A stretch of DNA of 64,000 bases from JBDOQU01 sp039839375 (GTDB lineage Bacteria; Pseudomonadota; Alphaproteobacteria; DSM-16000; Inquilinaceae): positions 88,680 to 152,679 of the forward strand of contig NZ_JBDOQU010000010.1 in the NCBI RefSeq assembly GCF_039839375.1, read 5' to 3'. The translations under genes were made by a program, and so were the position numbers. The notes under the pieces are model-generated. The model saw only the letters and a list, made by a program, of their open reading frames with translations, ran no database searches and was not told the DNA's origin. This document shows, in pieces, positions 17,179 through 26,718 of this stretch (positions within the stretch are counted from its first letter, which is position 1; each line of letters begins with the position of its first letter).

Positions 17179-17726
17179 CCTTCGCGATCGATGAAGCCTT
17201 CGGTCAGCCGCGCGACCTCCGGCAGCGCCTTGCCCTCCGCCCGCCAATCGTCCCGCTGGCCGGCCAGCCGGTCCAGCCGGCCGCCCCATTCGGGGCCAAA
17301 GGTCCGCTCCAGATGCCGGCGGATGCGGGCGGCCAGGCCGGGGCTGCGGCCGGCGGTGGAGACGGTCAACAGCAAATCGCCGCGCCGGACGATGGAGGGG
17401 GAGTGGAAGTCGCAGAGATCCTTCACATCCTCCACATTCACAAGCGCGCCGGCCGCCCGCGCGGCGCGGGCGAGGCGTTCGGCTGTTGCGGGATGGACGT
17501 CGACGATCCAGACGACGGAGAAAAGGCCAAGCTCCTCCGTCTCCGGCAGGCGGCGGATCAGCCGGTCGCCGGCCAGCCCCGTCAGTTCCGCGACGGGATC
17601 GGTCGAGAAGACCGTGAGGTGTAGCGCGCCGCCCTCTATCAACTGGCTGAGACGGCGGGCCGCGAGTTCGCCCTTGCCGATGACGGCTATCCGCACCTGG
17701 GCGGGGTCCAGCATGATCGGGATCAT
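17166..17726 (-). CDS. siroheme synthase N-terminal type protein (precorrin-2 dehydrogenase)
   Basis: 186 aa. The N-terminal NAD-binding motif is VRIAVIGKGELAARRLSQLIEGGA, followed by VVWIVDVHP, NVEDVKDLCDFHSPSIVRRGDLLLTVSTAG and SPGLAARIRRHLE, as in the N-terminal half of CysG and Met8p. It oxidises precorrin-2 to sirohydrochlorin and may insert iron. The methylase half is a separate gene (15594-16436), so the CysG fusion is split here. Its ATG shares one base with the cysI TGA. Confidence 0.88.
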   Translation of the reverse strand: MIPIMLDPAQVRIAVIGKGELAARRLSQLIEGGALHLTVFSTDPVAELTGLAGDRLIRRLPETEELGLFSVVWIVDVHPATAERLARAARAAGALVNVEDVKDLCDFHSPSIVRRGDLLLTVSTAGRSPGLAARIRRHLERTFGPEWGGRLDRLAGQRDDWRAEGKALPEVARLTEGFIDREGWLP

Positions 17727-19453
17727 CAGATGCTCACCGCGGGCATGGTTTCGTCGATCAGGGCCGCAAGATGCGCCGGGCCCATCCGGCCGCACCAGTC
17801 GCCGAAGCCTTCCGGTCCTTGACGTTCGGCGGAGAATGCCTTGAACAGCGGGTCCAGAACGGTCGGCACCTCGCTTTCGCCCACCTTGTCCAGCAGGCGG
17901 AAATTCAGCCTCGTGCCCTCGAAATCGCCGCCGACATAGAGCGCGTAATAGCCCGGCATCCGGCCGACCAGCCCGATATCCCCGGCATAGGGCCGGGCGC
18001 AGCCATTGGGGCAGCCGGTGATGCGCAGCGAGATCGTCTCCCGCTCCAGCCCGTAGGCGGTGAGGCGCTCCAGGATGCCGGCGACCAGCGGCTGGCGGAC
18101 CCGCTCCGCCTCCGTGAGCGCGAGGCCGCAGGTCGGCAGGGCGGGGCAGGCGAGCGCCCAGCGCTCCAGCGGCGACAGGTCGCCGGCCAACGTTACGCCA
18201 TGGTCGCGCAGGATCTTCTCCACCGCCTCCTTCGCGTCCTCCGCTATGTCGGCCAGCAGGATGTCCTGCGCCGGCGTCAGGACGATGGAGGGCTGGTGCG
18301 TCTCCACGATCGTGCGGAGGGCGGCGCGGATGCGGCTGTCGCCGATGTCGGCGACGCGGCCGCTGGGGACCGGTACGCCCAGATACCATTTCCCGTCGCC
18401 CTGGGTATGCCAGCCCAGATGGTCGACGATGCGGAAGCGCGGCAGCGGGCGCGGCGGATCGTAGGTCCGGCCGGCATGCTCCTCCACCCGGGCCTTGAAC
18501 CAGGGCAGCCCCATCTCATCCAGCAGGTATTTCAGCCGGGCGTGCTTGCGGTCGGCGCGGTCGCCATGGTCGCGCTGGACCTTGATCACCGCCTCCACCG
18601 CCGGCAGCAGCCCGTCCGGCTCCACGAACAGGAGCGGCGTGGCGAGGCGGGGATAGGTCTTCGGCTTGTTGTGGGTCATGCCCAGCCCGCCGCCGACGGC
18701 GAGCGTCCAGCCCTCCAGCCGCTGGCCGTCGAAATGGGCGATGACGCCCAGATCGTTGGTGAACAGGTCGATGGAATTGTCGTCCGGGGTGGCGAGGCCG
18801 ATCTTGAACTTCCGCGGCAGGTAGGTCGCGCCGTAGAGCGGCTCCTCCACCGCGTCGCCGGTGACCTTCTCCCCATCCACCCAGATATCGTGATAGGCGG
18901 TGGTCCGGGGCAGCAGGACGGAGGAGAGGAGTGCTGCCGTCCGGTCGAGCGTCGCATGCACCTCGTCCCGGATGGGGGCCGGGGTCGCGGTGACGTTGCG
19001 GACCACGTCGCCGCAGGCGGCCATGGTCGTCAGCAGTTCGCCGCTGATGGCGTGGATCAACTCGTGAAGGTCGCCCTTCAGGACACCGTGGAACTGGAAG
19101 GTCTGCCGGGTGGTAATCCTCAGCGTCCCGTTGGCGTAATCGTCGGCGAACCCGTCCAGCTTCAGATACTGGTCGGCCGTCAGCCGGCCCGCCGGAATGC
19201 GGACGCGGGCCATGAACTGATGTTCCTTCTCAAGCCCGGCCTGCTTGCGTTCGGTCGCGGTGTCGCGGTCGAACTGCTGATAGATGCCATGGGTCTTGAG
19301 AAGCTGGACCTCCGACTCCTCGAACTTGTCGGCGGCGGAATCGCCCAGCGTCTCCGCGATCGCACCGCGAAGCTGACGGCTTTCCTCCTTGATCGCCTCG
19401 ACCTTCGAAAGCTTGGCCGGACGCGCGGGAAGGGAGTATGAAATATCGGGCAT
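17726..19453 (-). CDS. cysI: sulfite reductase hemoprotein (siroheme/[4Fe-4S])
   Basis: 575 aa from ATG at 19453 with GGA 7 nt upstream; a GTG four codons earlier (19465) is possible. The two ferredoxin-like halves carry RIPAGRLTADQYLKLD and TTRQTFQFHGV, and the siroheme-[4Fe-4S] Cys residues lie in CPALPTCGLA and TGCPNGCARP. It reduces sulfite to sulfide with six electrons. No CysJ flavoprotein is encoded nearby. First gene of cysI-cysG(N)-cysH-cobA; a 10+10 bp palindrome lies 20 nt upstream of the start. Confidence 0.93.
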   Translation of the reverse strand: MPDISYSLPARPAKLSKVEAIKEESRQLRGAIAETLGDSAADKFEESEVQLLKTHGIYQQFDRDTATERKQAGLEKEHQFMARVRIPAGRLTADQYLKLDGFADDYANGTLRITTRQTFQFHGVLKGDLHELIHAISGELLTTMAACGDVVRNVTATPAPIRDEVHATLDRTAALLSSVLLPRTTAYHDIWVDGEKVTGDAVEEPLYGATYLPRKFKIGLATPDDNSIDLFTNDLGVIAHFDGQRLEGWTLAVGGGLGMTHNKPKTYPRLATPLLFVEPDGLLPAVEAVIKVQRDHGDRADRKHARLKYLLDEMGLPWFKARVEEHAGRTYDPPRPLPRFRIVDHLGWHTQGDGKWYLGVPVPSGRVADIGDSRIRAALRTIVETHQPSIVLTPAQDILLADIAEDAKEAVEKILRDHGVTLAGDLSPLERWALACPALPTCGLALTEAERVRQPLVAGILERLTAYGLERETISLRITGCPNGCARPYAGDIGLVGRMPGYYALYVGGDFEGTRLNFRLLDKVGESEVPTVLDPLFKAFSAERQGPEGFGDWCGRMGPAHLAALIDETMPAVSI

Positions 19454-19472
19454 CGGCTTATCCACACGTTCG

Positions 19473-19500
19473 ATGTGTTATTAGATCGTCAATAACACAT
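19473..19500 (-). promoter_or_regulatory. candidate operator upstream of cysI
   Basis: Perfect inverted repeat ATGTGTTATT-N8-AATAACACAT in an AT-rich island (19466-19672) within high-GC DNA. Its position just upstream of the cysI start fits a repressor site or a site overlapping the start of the transcript. The same island also serves the divergent ctaA gene. The binding protein is unknown. Confidence 0.6.
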
Positions 19501-19672
19501 GTTTGATGATGGTCTATCGCATCCGAAATTACAATTCACATTCAAAAATATTCAGTAATAACAATTTTAATTAGTATAATATGATGCGACGCACGGACGC
19601 GGATGCGCGGTTTGACGATCGCGCGGCCGACGGCCCATATAGCGGCCATCCCCAACCAGATCGTCATCCGAA

Positions 19673-20746
19673 TTGGCCGCCGTCACCGATACAGCCCCCG
19701 CGATTCCCGCCTCGACCGCCAGCGTCCGCCGCCTGGCGGCATGGCTGTTTGTCTGCGCCTTCATGGTCTTCGCCATGGCGGTCATCGGGGCGATCACGCG
19801 GCTGACGGAAAGCGGGCTTTCCATGGTGGTGTGGGAGCCGCTGATCGGCGCGATCCCGCCGCTGAACCAGGCGGATTGGAACCAGGTCTTCGACCTCTAC
19901 AAGCAGACGCCGGAATATGTCCTGGAGAATGCGGGCATGAGCCTGGCCGCATTCAAGGGGATCTATTTCTGGGAATGGTTCCATCGGCTGTGGGGCCGGC
20001 TGATCGGGCTGGTCTTCGCCCTGCCGCTCCTCTGGTTCTGGCTGCGGGGCGACATCGGACGCGCCGATCGGGGCGGGACGCTGAAATGGAAGCTGCTGGG
20101 CCTCCTCGCGCTCGGCGGGCTCCAGGGCGCGCTGGGCTGGTACATGGTGATGAGCGGCCTGGTCGACCGGCCGTCGGTCAGCCAGTACCGGCTGGCGGCC
20201 CATCTCTCCGCCGCGATCCTGATCTATCTGCTGCTGGTCTGGGTGGGCTTCGGCCTCCTCCGGCCGAAGGGCGACGGGGCAATCGTCTCCCGCTCGCTCA
20301 GGCTGCATGGATGGGCGGCGCTGGCGATGGTCGGGGCCACCGCCTTCTGGGGCGCGCTGGTGGCCGGCCTGGACGCCGGGATGGCCTACAACACCTTCCC
20401 GCTGATGGACGGACACGTCCTGCCGCCGGAGGCCTGGAGCCTCAACCCGCCTTCGATAAACTTCTTCGAGAATACCGCCATGGTGCAGTTCACGCACCGG
20501 TGGCTGGCGCAGACGACGGCGCTTTTCCTGCTGCTGCTCTGGGTGCGGGGGAGGATCGAAGGCCTGAGCGGGCGGGCCGCGACCGCGGCCGCTTCGGTCG
20601 CCGCCATGGTCCTTTTGCAGGTCTCTCTCGGCGTCGGGACGCTGCTGATGCGCGTTCCCATCCCGCTGGCGGCGGCGCATCAGGCCGGAGCATTGTTGCT
20701 GCTGACGGCGGTGCTTTGGTTTCTTCATGAAACCCGGCGGGCGTGA
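19673..20746 (+). CDS. ctaA: heme A synthase, CtaA/COX15 type 2
   Basis: 357 aa, starting at TTG 19673; no in-frame ATG is available before conserved sequence. Eight membrane helices are predicted. Conserved blocks include AVIGAITRLTESGLSMV, the His-containing FWEWFHRLWGRLIGL and FTHRWLAQTTAL, and GALVAGLDAGMAYNTFPLMDG. It oxidises the C8 methyl group of heme O to make heme A for aa3-type cytochrome oxidase. A TATAAT at 19575-19580 in the AT-rich gap could be its -10. Confidence 0.92.
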   Translation: MAAVTDTAPAIPASTASVRRLAAWLFVCAFMVFAMAVIGAITRLTESGLSMVVWEPLIGAIPPLNQADWNQVFDLYKQTPEYVLENAGMSLAAFKGIYFWEWFHRLWGRLIGLVFALPLLWFWLRGDIGRADRGGTLKWKLLGLLALGGLQGALGWYMVMSGLVDRPSVSQYRLAAHLSAAILIYLLLVWVGFGLLRPKGDGAIVSRSLRLHGWAALAMVGATAFWGALVAGLDAGMAYNTFPLMDGHVLPPEAWSLNPPSINFFENTAMVQFTHRWLAQTTALFLLLLWVRGRIEGLSGRAATAAASVAAMVLLQVSLGVGTLLMRVPIPLAAAHQAGALLLLTAVLWFLHETRRA

Positions 20747-20919
20747 TCGGGAACGGAGATTCCTTACTCTTTCCATATCGTAGATTTTGTTTGCTGGCGG
20801 ATTTCGGCGGGATTACCGTGACCTCTAAAGCCGGGTGTCGAAACCGGCGTCTGGACACGGAATAGATGAGCCGTTTCCGCAGAAGAAACTCAGTTACGAA
20901 CAGAAAGAGGCACTCCTCG

Positions 20920-22521
20920 ATGAGTCACATCCGCAAGCTGACGACGCGCGCCGCGCTGACGGCCGCGCTTCTCGTCTCCACCGCCTTCGCCGCAGAGGCC
21001 GCCGGCACGCTTCATCGCGGCAACGCCGCAGAGCCCGAATCACTCGACGTTCACCGATCCTCCGGCGTGTCGGAATCCAACATCCAGCGCGACATCTACG
21101 AAGGGCTGACGGCAGAGGCGGCGGACGGGACGATCATCCCCGGCGTCGCCGAAAGCTGGGACGTCAGCGATGACGGGCTGGTCTATACCTTCCACCTGCG
21201 CGACGACGCCATGTGGTCGGACGGTACGCCCGTCACGGCGCATGATTTCGTCGCCGGCTTCCGGCGCGGCCTCGATCCCGAAACCGCCGCCGACTACGCC
21301 TTCATGCTGTGGCCGATCAAGAACGGCAAGGCGATCAACGAAGGCTCCATCACCGACATCACTCAGCTCGGCGCGGTCGCAATCGACGACAGAACGCTGG
21401 AAGTGACGCTGGAAAGCCCCACGCCGTACTTCATCGGCCTGCTGGCGCACCATATGGCGTACCCGGTCCACATGCCCTCCATCGAGGCGCATCCCGATTC
21501 CTTCACCCAGCCGGAGAACTTCGTCGGCAACGGCGCCTTCGTCCTCACCGAATGGGTGCCGCAGGGCCACATCAAGCTGGAGAAGAATCCCGATTTCCAC
21601 GATGCGGAGAACGTGTCGCTGGACGCGATCTATTACTATCCGACCGAGGATCAGGAGAACGAGCTTCAGCGGTTCCGCGCCGGCGAGTTGGACATCACCT
21701 ATGACGTTCCGGCCTCCCAGATCCCGTGGATCGAGGAGAACCTGGCCGAGGAGTTCCACAACACCGTCTATCTCGGCAACTATTTCTACGGCATCAACAC
21801 CCAGATCGAGCCGTTCAAGGACAACATCCCGCTGCGTCAGGCGATGTTCCTGGCGATCGACCGGGAGATCCTGACCAAGCAGATCACCAAGGGCGGCGAG
21901 ATCCCGGCCTATGGATGGGTGCCGCCCGGCATCGCCAACTACGAGCCCCAGCAGCTCGACGAATGGGAAGCGATGACCCAGGAGGAGCGCAACGCGCTGG
22001 CGGTCGAGAAGTACGAGGAGGCGGGCTTCAGCGTCGACGAGCCGCTGGACATCGAGATCCTCTACAACACCAACGACAATCACCGGAACATCGCGATCGC
22101 CATCGCGGCGATGTGGAAGCAGACGCTGGGCATCAACGCCACGCTGCGGAACGAGGAATGGGGCACCTACCTCAACAGCCGCGACGAGTTGCAGTTCGAC
22201 GTGGTCCGTGCCGGCTGGATCGGCGACTACAACGATCCGAATACATTCGCCGGATATCTGCGCGGCGATATCGGCCAGATGAATCCGGCCGGCTGGCAGA
22301 ACGCCGAATATGACCGGCTGGTGGCGGAAGCCGCCACGGAGCAGGACATGGAAGCCCGCTCCGACCTGCTGGAGGAGGCCGAGCGCATCATGCTGTCGGA
22401 GATGCCGATCATCCCGATCTACTACTATACGCAGCAGCATCTGGTCTCGTCCGCCGTGTCGGGCTGGGAAGACAACATCATGGACCGGCACGCCTCGCGC
22501 TATCTGAGCGTTTCGCGCTGA
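20920..22521 (+). CDS. oppA: periplasmic peptide-binding protein of ABC transporter (OppA-like)
   Basis: 533 aa from ATG at 20920 (AAGAGG upstream). Signal peptide MSHIRKLTTRAALTAALLVS...AEA, cleaved near residue 25. SBP family 5 features: RGNAAEPESLDVHRSSGVSE, ESWDVSDDGLVYTFHLRDDAMWSDG and LRQAMFLAIDRE. It captures peptides in the periplasm and hands them to the permeases encoded downstream. An in-frame ATG at 20866 would spoil the signal peptide. Confidence 0.92.
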   Translation: MSHIRKLTTRAALTAALLVSTAFAAEAAGTLHRGNAAEPESLDVHRSSGVSESNIQRDIYEGLTAEAADGTIIPGVAESWDVSDDGLVYTFHLRDDAMWSDGTPVTAHDFVAGFRRGLDPETAADYAFMLWPIKNGKAINEGSITDITQLGAVAIDDRTLEVTLESPTPYFIGLLAHHMAYPVHMPSIEAHPDSFTQPENFVGNGAFVLTEWVPQGHIKLEKNPDFHDAENVSLDAIYYYPTEDQENELQRFRAGELDITYDVPASQIPWIEENLAEEFHNTVYLGNYFYGINTQIEPFKDNIPLRQAMFLAIDREILTKQITKGGEIPAYGWVPPGIANYEPQQLDEWEAMTQEERNALAVEKYEEAGFSVDEPLDIEILYNTNDNHRNIAIAIAAMWKQTLGINATLRNEEWGTYLNSRDELQFDVVRAGWIGDYNDPNTFAGYLRGDIGQMNPAGWQNAEYDRLVAEAATEQDMEARSDLLEEAERIMLSEMPIIPIYYYTQQHLVSSAVSGWEDNIMDRHASRYLSVSR

Positions 22522-22538
22522 CGCGACCATGAATATCC

Positions 22539-22588
22539 GGGGCTCTTTCCGACGCTGATCCCGGCGCGGGAAGAGCCCCGCCTTTTTT
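22539..22588 (+). terminator. Rho-independent terminator between oppA and oppB
   Basis: Stem GGGGCTCTTTCC (22539-22550) pairs with GGGAAGAGCCCC (22568-22579), with one G-U pair, then CGCC and a run of six T (22582-22588). It probably attenuates read-through so that the binding protein is made in excess over the permeases. Confidence 0.85.
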
Positions 22589-22661
22589 CGACGACCGCAC
22601 GAAACGACCGGCCGCGATCAGCGGATGCCGTTTCGCATTATGTCAAATTGGGGCCAGGCCC

Positions 22662-23585
22662 GTGCTCAGTTATTCAGTACGCAGAGTGCTCGGAGCCATA
22701 CCGACGCTGCTCATCATCATCACCATCACCTTCTTCATGGTGCGGCTGGCGCCGGGCGGCCCGTTCTCCGCCGAAAGGCGGGTGCCGCCGCAGATCGAGG
22801 AAAACCTCAGGGCGGCCTACAATCTGGACGACCCGCTGATCCTCCAGTACCTGAACTATCTGGCGGACGTGCTGCGGGGCGATCTCGGCCCGTCGTTCAA
22901 ATATCTCGACTTCTCGGTCAACCAGCTCATCGCTCAGGGCTTCCCGGTGTCGATGCAGCTCGGCGGCACCGCAATCCTGCTGGCCGTCCTGATCGGCACG
23001 ACGCTGGGGTCCATTGCCGCGCTCAAGCAGAACAGCAGCGCCGATTTCGGGGTGATGAGCCTCGCCATGGTCGGCATCACGATCCCGAACTTCGTCGTCG
23101 CCCCCCTGCTGGTGATGCTGTTCGCGGTGCAACTCGGCTGGCTGCCGGCCGGTGGCTGGGGCAGCGGGGCCTGGGAATACAAGATCCTGCCGATCGTCGC
23201 GCTGACGCTGCCGCAGGTGGCCTATGTCGCCCGGATGACGCGCGCCAGCATGATCGAGGTGCTGCGGTCTAACTTCATCCGGACGGCGCGGGCCAAGGGG
23301 CTGCCGGAGCGGGTGATGATCGTGCGGCACACGCTGAAGGGGGCGCTGCTGCCCGTCGTCTCCTATCTGGGGCCGGCGACGGCGGCGATCATCACCGGGT
23401 CGGTGGTGATCGAACAGATCTTCGGCATGCCCGGCATCGGCCGCTATTTCGTCCAGGCCGCGCTCAACCGCGACTACACGCTGGTCATGGGCGTCGTCAT
23501 CTTCTACGGCGCGCTGATCATCGGATTCAATCTCCTGGTCGACCTCGTCTACGGCCTGCTGGACCCCAGGGTCCGGTACGACTGA
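22662..23585 (+). CDS. oppB: peptide ABC transporter permease OppB/DppB
   Basis: 307 aa, GTG start at 22662. Six membrane helices; the N-terminal pattern MLSYSVRRVLGAIPTLLIIITITFF is abridged here, and the EAA loop (SNFIRTARAKGLPERVMIVRH) lies at about residues 205-225, followed by VVIEQIFGMPGIGRYFVQA. It forms the inner-membrane channel with OppC. It lies 74 nt after the intercistronic terminator, within the same transport operon. Confidence 0.92.
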   Translation: MLSYSVRRVLGAIPTLLIIITITFFMVRLAPGGPFSAERRVPPQIEENLRAAYNLDDPLILQYLNYLADVLRGDLGPSFKYLDFSVNQLIAQGFPVSMQLGGTAILLAVLIGTTLGSIAALKQNSSADFGVMSLAMVGITIPNFVVAPLLVMLFAVQLGWLPAGGWGSGAWEYKILPIVALTLPQVAYVARMTRASMIEVLRSNFIRTARAKGLPERVMIVRHTLKGALLPVVSYLGPATAAIITGSVVIEQIFGMPGIGRYFVQAALNRDYTLVMGVVIFYGALIIGFNLLVDLVYGLLDPRVRYD

Positions 23586-23601
23586 CGGAAGGAGGAAACC
23601 C

Positions 23602-24495
23602 ATGACGGTGCAAACCGTACTTCCGGCCGACGAGCCGACGACGATCAAGGGTCGCAGCCTGTGGTCGGACGCCTGGCGGCGGCTGAAGCGCAACAAGCCG
23701 GCGATCGTCAGCGCAATCGTGCTGGGCCTGATCGCCCTCTTCTGCGTGGCCGGCCCCTGGTTCGTCCCGTTCGAGATCGACCAGATTTTCTGGGACCGCA
23801 TCCAGGCCCCGCCGGACTGGGCGGCCGGGCACTATTTCGGCATGGACGAAACCGGGCGCGACCTGATGGTCCGCGTCATGCAGGGCGGTCAGATATCGCT
23901 GATGGTCGGGCTGGTGGCGACCATCGTCAGCCTGATCATCGGCGTGACCTGGGGGGCCACCGCGGGCTTCATGGGCGGCCGCGTCGACAGCATCATGATG
24001 CGCATCGTCGACGTGCTCTATTCGCTGCCCTTCATGTTCTTCGTCATCCTTCTGCTGGTCTTCTTCAGCCGCAGCATCATCCTGATCTTCGTCGCGATCG
24101 GGGCGGTGGAATGGCTGGATATGGCGCGCATCGTCCGCGGCCAGACCCTGTCGCTGAAGCGGAAGGAGTTCATCGAGGCGGCGCACGCCTGCGGCGTCTC
24201 AAACTTCAACATCATCCGCCGGCACATCATCCCCAACACGCTGGGGCCGGTGATCGTCTACATGACGCTGACGGTGCCGAAGGTGATCCTCTTGGAAAGC
24301 TTCCTCAGCTTCCTCGGCCTCGGCGTTCAGGAGCCGCTGACAAGCTGGGGCGTCCTCATCAGCAACGGCGCCAACAACATCCATAACGCGCCCTGGATGC
24401 TGCTCTTCCCCGCGACCTTCCTCGCCGCGACGCTGTTCTGCCTCAACTTCATCGGCGACGGCATCCGCGACGCGCTGGACCCGAAGGACCGATGA
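23602..24495 (+). CDS. oppC: peptide ABC transporter permease OppC/DppC
   Basis: 297 aa, GGAGGAAA upstream of the ATG. It has the N-terminal TM domain (about 20-50), FGMDETGRDLMVRVMQGGQISL, and the EAA loop FIEAAHACGVSNFNIIRRH. The C-terminal GDGIRDALDPKDR is typical. It pairs with OppB; its stop overlaps the oppD ATG by 4 nt. Confidence 0.92.
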   Translation: MTVQTVLPADEPTTIKGRSLWSDAWRRLKRNKPAIVSAIVLGLIALFCVAGPWFVPFEIDQIFWDRIQAPPDWAAGHYFGMDETGRDLMVRVMQGGQISLMVGLVATIVSLIIGVTWGATAGFMGGRVDSIMMRIVDVLYSLPFMFFVILLLVFFSRSIILIFVAIGAVEWLDMARIVRGQTLSLKRKEFIEAAHACGVSNFNIIRRHIIPNTLGPVIVYMTLTVPKVILLESFLSFLGLGVQEPLTSWGVLISNGANNIHNAPWMLLFPATFLAATLFCLNFIGDGIRDALDPKDR

Positions 24496-25520
24496 CCGTG
24501 ACCCAGCCCGTAATGGAAAGAACGAACGCCTCCTCCGCCCCGGACAGGGATGCGGAGGAGGCGGTGCTGGCCGTCGACCGGCTGGAGACACGCTTCTCCA
24601 CGCCGGAGGGGGAGGTGCGGGCAGTCAACGGCGTCAGCTTCGATATCCGCCAGGGCGAGACGATCGGCGTGGTCGGCGAAAGCGGTTCGGGCAAGAGCCA
24701 GATATTCATGTCGATCATGGGGCTGCTGGCGACCAACGGCCGCGCGACCGGCAGCGTCAAATATCGCGGGCAGGAGATATTGGGGCTCGCTCCGGCGAAG
24801 CTGAACCGCATTCGCGGGTCGAAGATGTCGATGATCTTCCAGGACCCGATGACCTCGCTGAACCCCTACCTCAAGATCGCCAAGCAGATGACGGAGGTGC
24901 TGGTCCAGCACCAGGGGATGAGCGAGAAGCAGGCCCTGGCGAAATCCGTGGAGATGCTGGACCTGGTGCGCATCCCGGAGGCGAAGCGGCGCATCAGGAT
25001 GTACCCGCACGAATTCTCCGGCGGCATGCGCCAGCGAGTGATGATCGCGATGGCGCTGCTCTGCCAACCCGACCTCCTGATCGCCGACGAGCCGACGACG
25101 GCGCTGGACGTCACGGTCCAGGCTCAGATCCTGGATCTGATGCGCGACCTGAAACGGGAATTCAGCACCTCGATCATCATGATCACCCACGATCTGGGCG
25201 TCATCGCCGGCCTGTCGGACCGGGTGATGGTGATGTATGCCGGCAAGATCGTGGAGACGGGCGCGGTGGAGGATATCTTCTACCGTCCGCAGCACCCCTA
25301 TACCGAGGGACTGCTGAAGAGCATGCCGCGACTGACCGACGAGATCGGGCGCGAGCTGCCGACCATCCAGGGCCAGCCGCCGAACCTTCAGCACCTGCCG
25401 TCGGGCTGCAATTTCCGCCCGCGCTGCCCCTACGCCTTCGACCGCTGCGTGAACGAGGAACCGCCCTTGGCGCCGTTCGCCCCCGGCCGCGCGAAGGCCT
25501 GCCATCTGGAAAGCCTATGA
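24492..25520 (+). CDS. oppD: peptide ABC transporter ATP-binding protein OppD
   Basis: 342 aa. Walker A GESGSGKSQ, Q-loop FQDPMTSLNP, signature FSGGMRQRVMIAMAL, Walker B LLIADEPTTALD and the C-terminal oligopeptide-transporter extension with the CNFRPRCPYAFDRC cysteine cluster (Fe-S type in some OppD proteins) are present. It hydrolyses ATP to drive uptake with OppF and is coupled to both neighbours by ATGA overlaps. Confidence 0.93.
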   Translation: MTVTQPVMERTNASSAPDRDAEEAVLAVDRLETRFSTPEGEVRAVNGVSFDIRQGETIGVVGESGSGKSQIFMSIMGLLATNGRATGSVKYRGQEILGLAPAKLNRIRGSKMSMIFQDPMTSLNPYLKIAKQMTEVLVQHQGMSEKQALAKSVEMLDLVRIPEAKRRIRMYPHEFSGGMRQRVMIAMALLCQPDLLIADEPTTALDVTVQAQILDLMRDLKREFSTSIIMITHDLGVIAGLSDRVMVMYAGKIVETGAVEDIFYRPQHPYTEGLLKSMPRLTDEIGRELPTIQGQPPNLQHLPSGCNFRPRCPYAFDRCVNEEPPLAPFAPGRAKACHLESL

Positions 25521-26617
25521 CCGATCAGACGACCGACCGGGCGAGCAGGACGGAAACGGGCGCGGCTGCCGCGCCGCTGCTGACCGTCCGCGACCTGCGG
25601 GTCCATTTCCCGATGCCCAAGCGCCATTTCCTGTCGAAGGAGCGCGACCAGCTGAAGGCGGTGGACGGCGTCAGCCTGGAACTGCGCCCCGGCGAGACGC
25701 TGGGCGTGGTGGGGGAAAGCGGCTGCGGCAAGTCCACGCTCGGCCGCGCGATCCTCCAGCTCATCACGCCGACCGAGGGCCAGGTCGTGTGGATGGGGGA
25801 GGATCTGACCAGGCTATCCGACAGCGCCATACGGGCCAAGCGCCGGGACATGCAGATCATCTTCCAGGATCCGCTGGCCTCCCTCAATCCCCGCATGACG
25901 GTCGGCGACATCATCGCCGAGCCGCTCCAGACCTTCGAGCCGAAGCTTTCCCGCCAGCAGGTGCGCGACAGGGTCCGGGAAACCATGTCCCATGTCGGCC
26001 TGGTGCCGGAGATGATCAATCGCTACCCGCACGAATTCTCCGGCGGACAGGCGCAGCGCATCGGCATCGCCCGGGCGATGATCCTGAAGCCGAAACTGAT
26101 CATCTGCGACGAGCCGGTGTCGGCGCTGGACGTCTCGATCCAGAGTCAGATCGTCAACCTGCTGATGCGCCTGCAGCGGGAATTCGGCCTGTCGCTGATC
26201 TTCATCAGCCACGACCTCTCGGTCGTCCGCTATATCAGCCACCGGATCATGGTGCTCTATCTGGGCAAGGTGGCGGAGATCGCGCACAGGGCGGAGCTTT
26301 ACGAACATCCGCGCCATCCCTACACCCAGGCGCTGATCTCCGCCGTGCCGCTGCCCGACCCGGACGCCGAGCGATCCAAGGAGCGGATCGTGCTGACCGG
26401 CGACCTGCCGAGCCCGCTCAACCCGCCATCGGGCTGCTATTTCCGCACGCGATGCCCCAAGGCGCGGGAGAAATGCGCCCAGATCGCCCCGGAACTCTAC
26501 GATGTCGGGCCGAAGCACGTAGCCGCATGCCACTATTGGGACGAGCCGACGCCGACCGCTCAGCATCCGGAAGGCGTGGCGGCGGAGGAGATCGAGCCTC
26601 ATCACCGCGATGCCTGA
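25517..26617 (+). CDS. oppF: peptide ABC transporter ATP-binding protein OppF
   Basis: 366 aa. Walker A GESGCGKSTLG, Q-loop FQDPLASLNPRMTVG, signature FSGGQAQRIGIARAM and Walker B LIICDEPVSALDVS. The C-terminal zone includes GCYFRTRCPKAREKC. It is the second ATPase of the transporter and the last gene of the operon. A tail of about 25 residues rich in Glu and His follows the usual family end. Confidence 0.93.
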   Translation: MTDQTTDRASRTETGAAAAPLLTVRDLRVHFPMPKRHFLSKERDQLKAVDGVSLELRPGETLGVVGESGCGKSTLGRAILQLITPTEGQVVWMGEDLTRLSDSAIRAKRRDMQIIFQDPLASLNPRMTVGDIIAEPLQTFEPKLSRQQVRDRVRETMSHVGLVPEMINRYPHEFSGGQAQRIGIARAMILKPKLIICDEPVSALDVSIQSQIVNLLMRLQREFGLSLIFISHDLSVVRYISHRIMVLYLGKVAEIAHRAELYEHPRHPYTQALISAVPLPDPDAERSKERIVLTGDLPSPLNPPSGCYFRTRCPKAREKCAQIAPELYDVGPKHVAACHYWDEPTPTAQHPEGVAAEEIEPHHRDA

Positions 26618-26718
26618 CGAGGGCAGGACGGGCGGAATCGGCGAAACGTCATCCCGTCGTCACCGGGCTGTAGCGGCCCCGGCGTAGGCTGGAACAATCC
26701 CTCCAACCAGCCAGCCGG

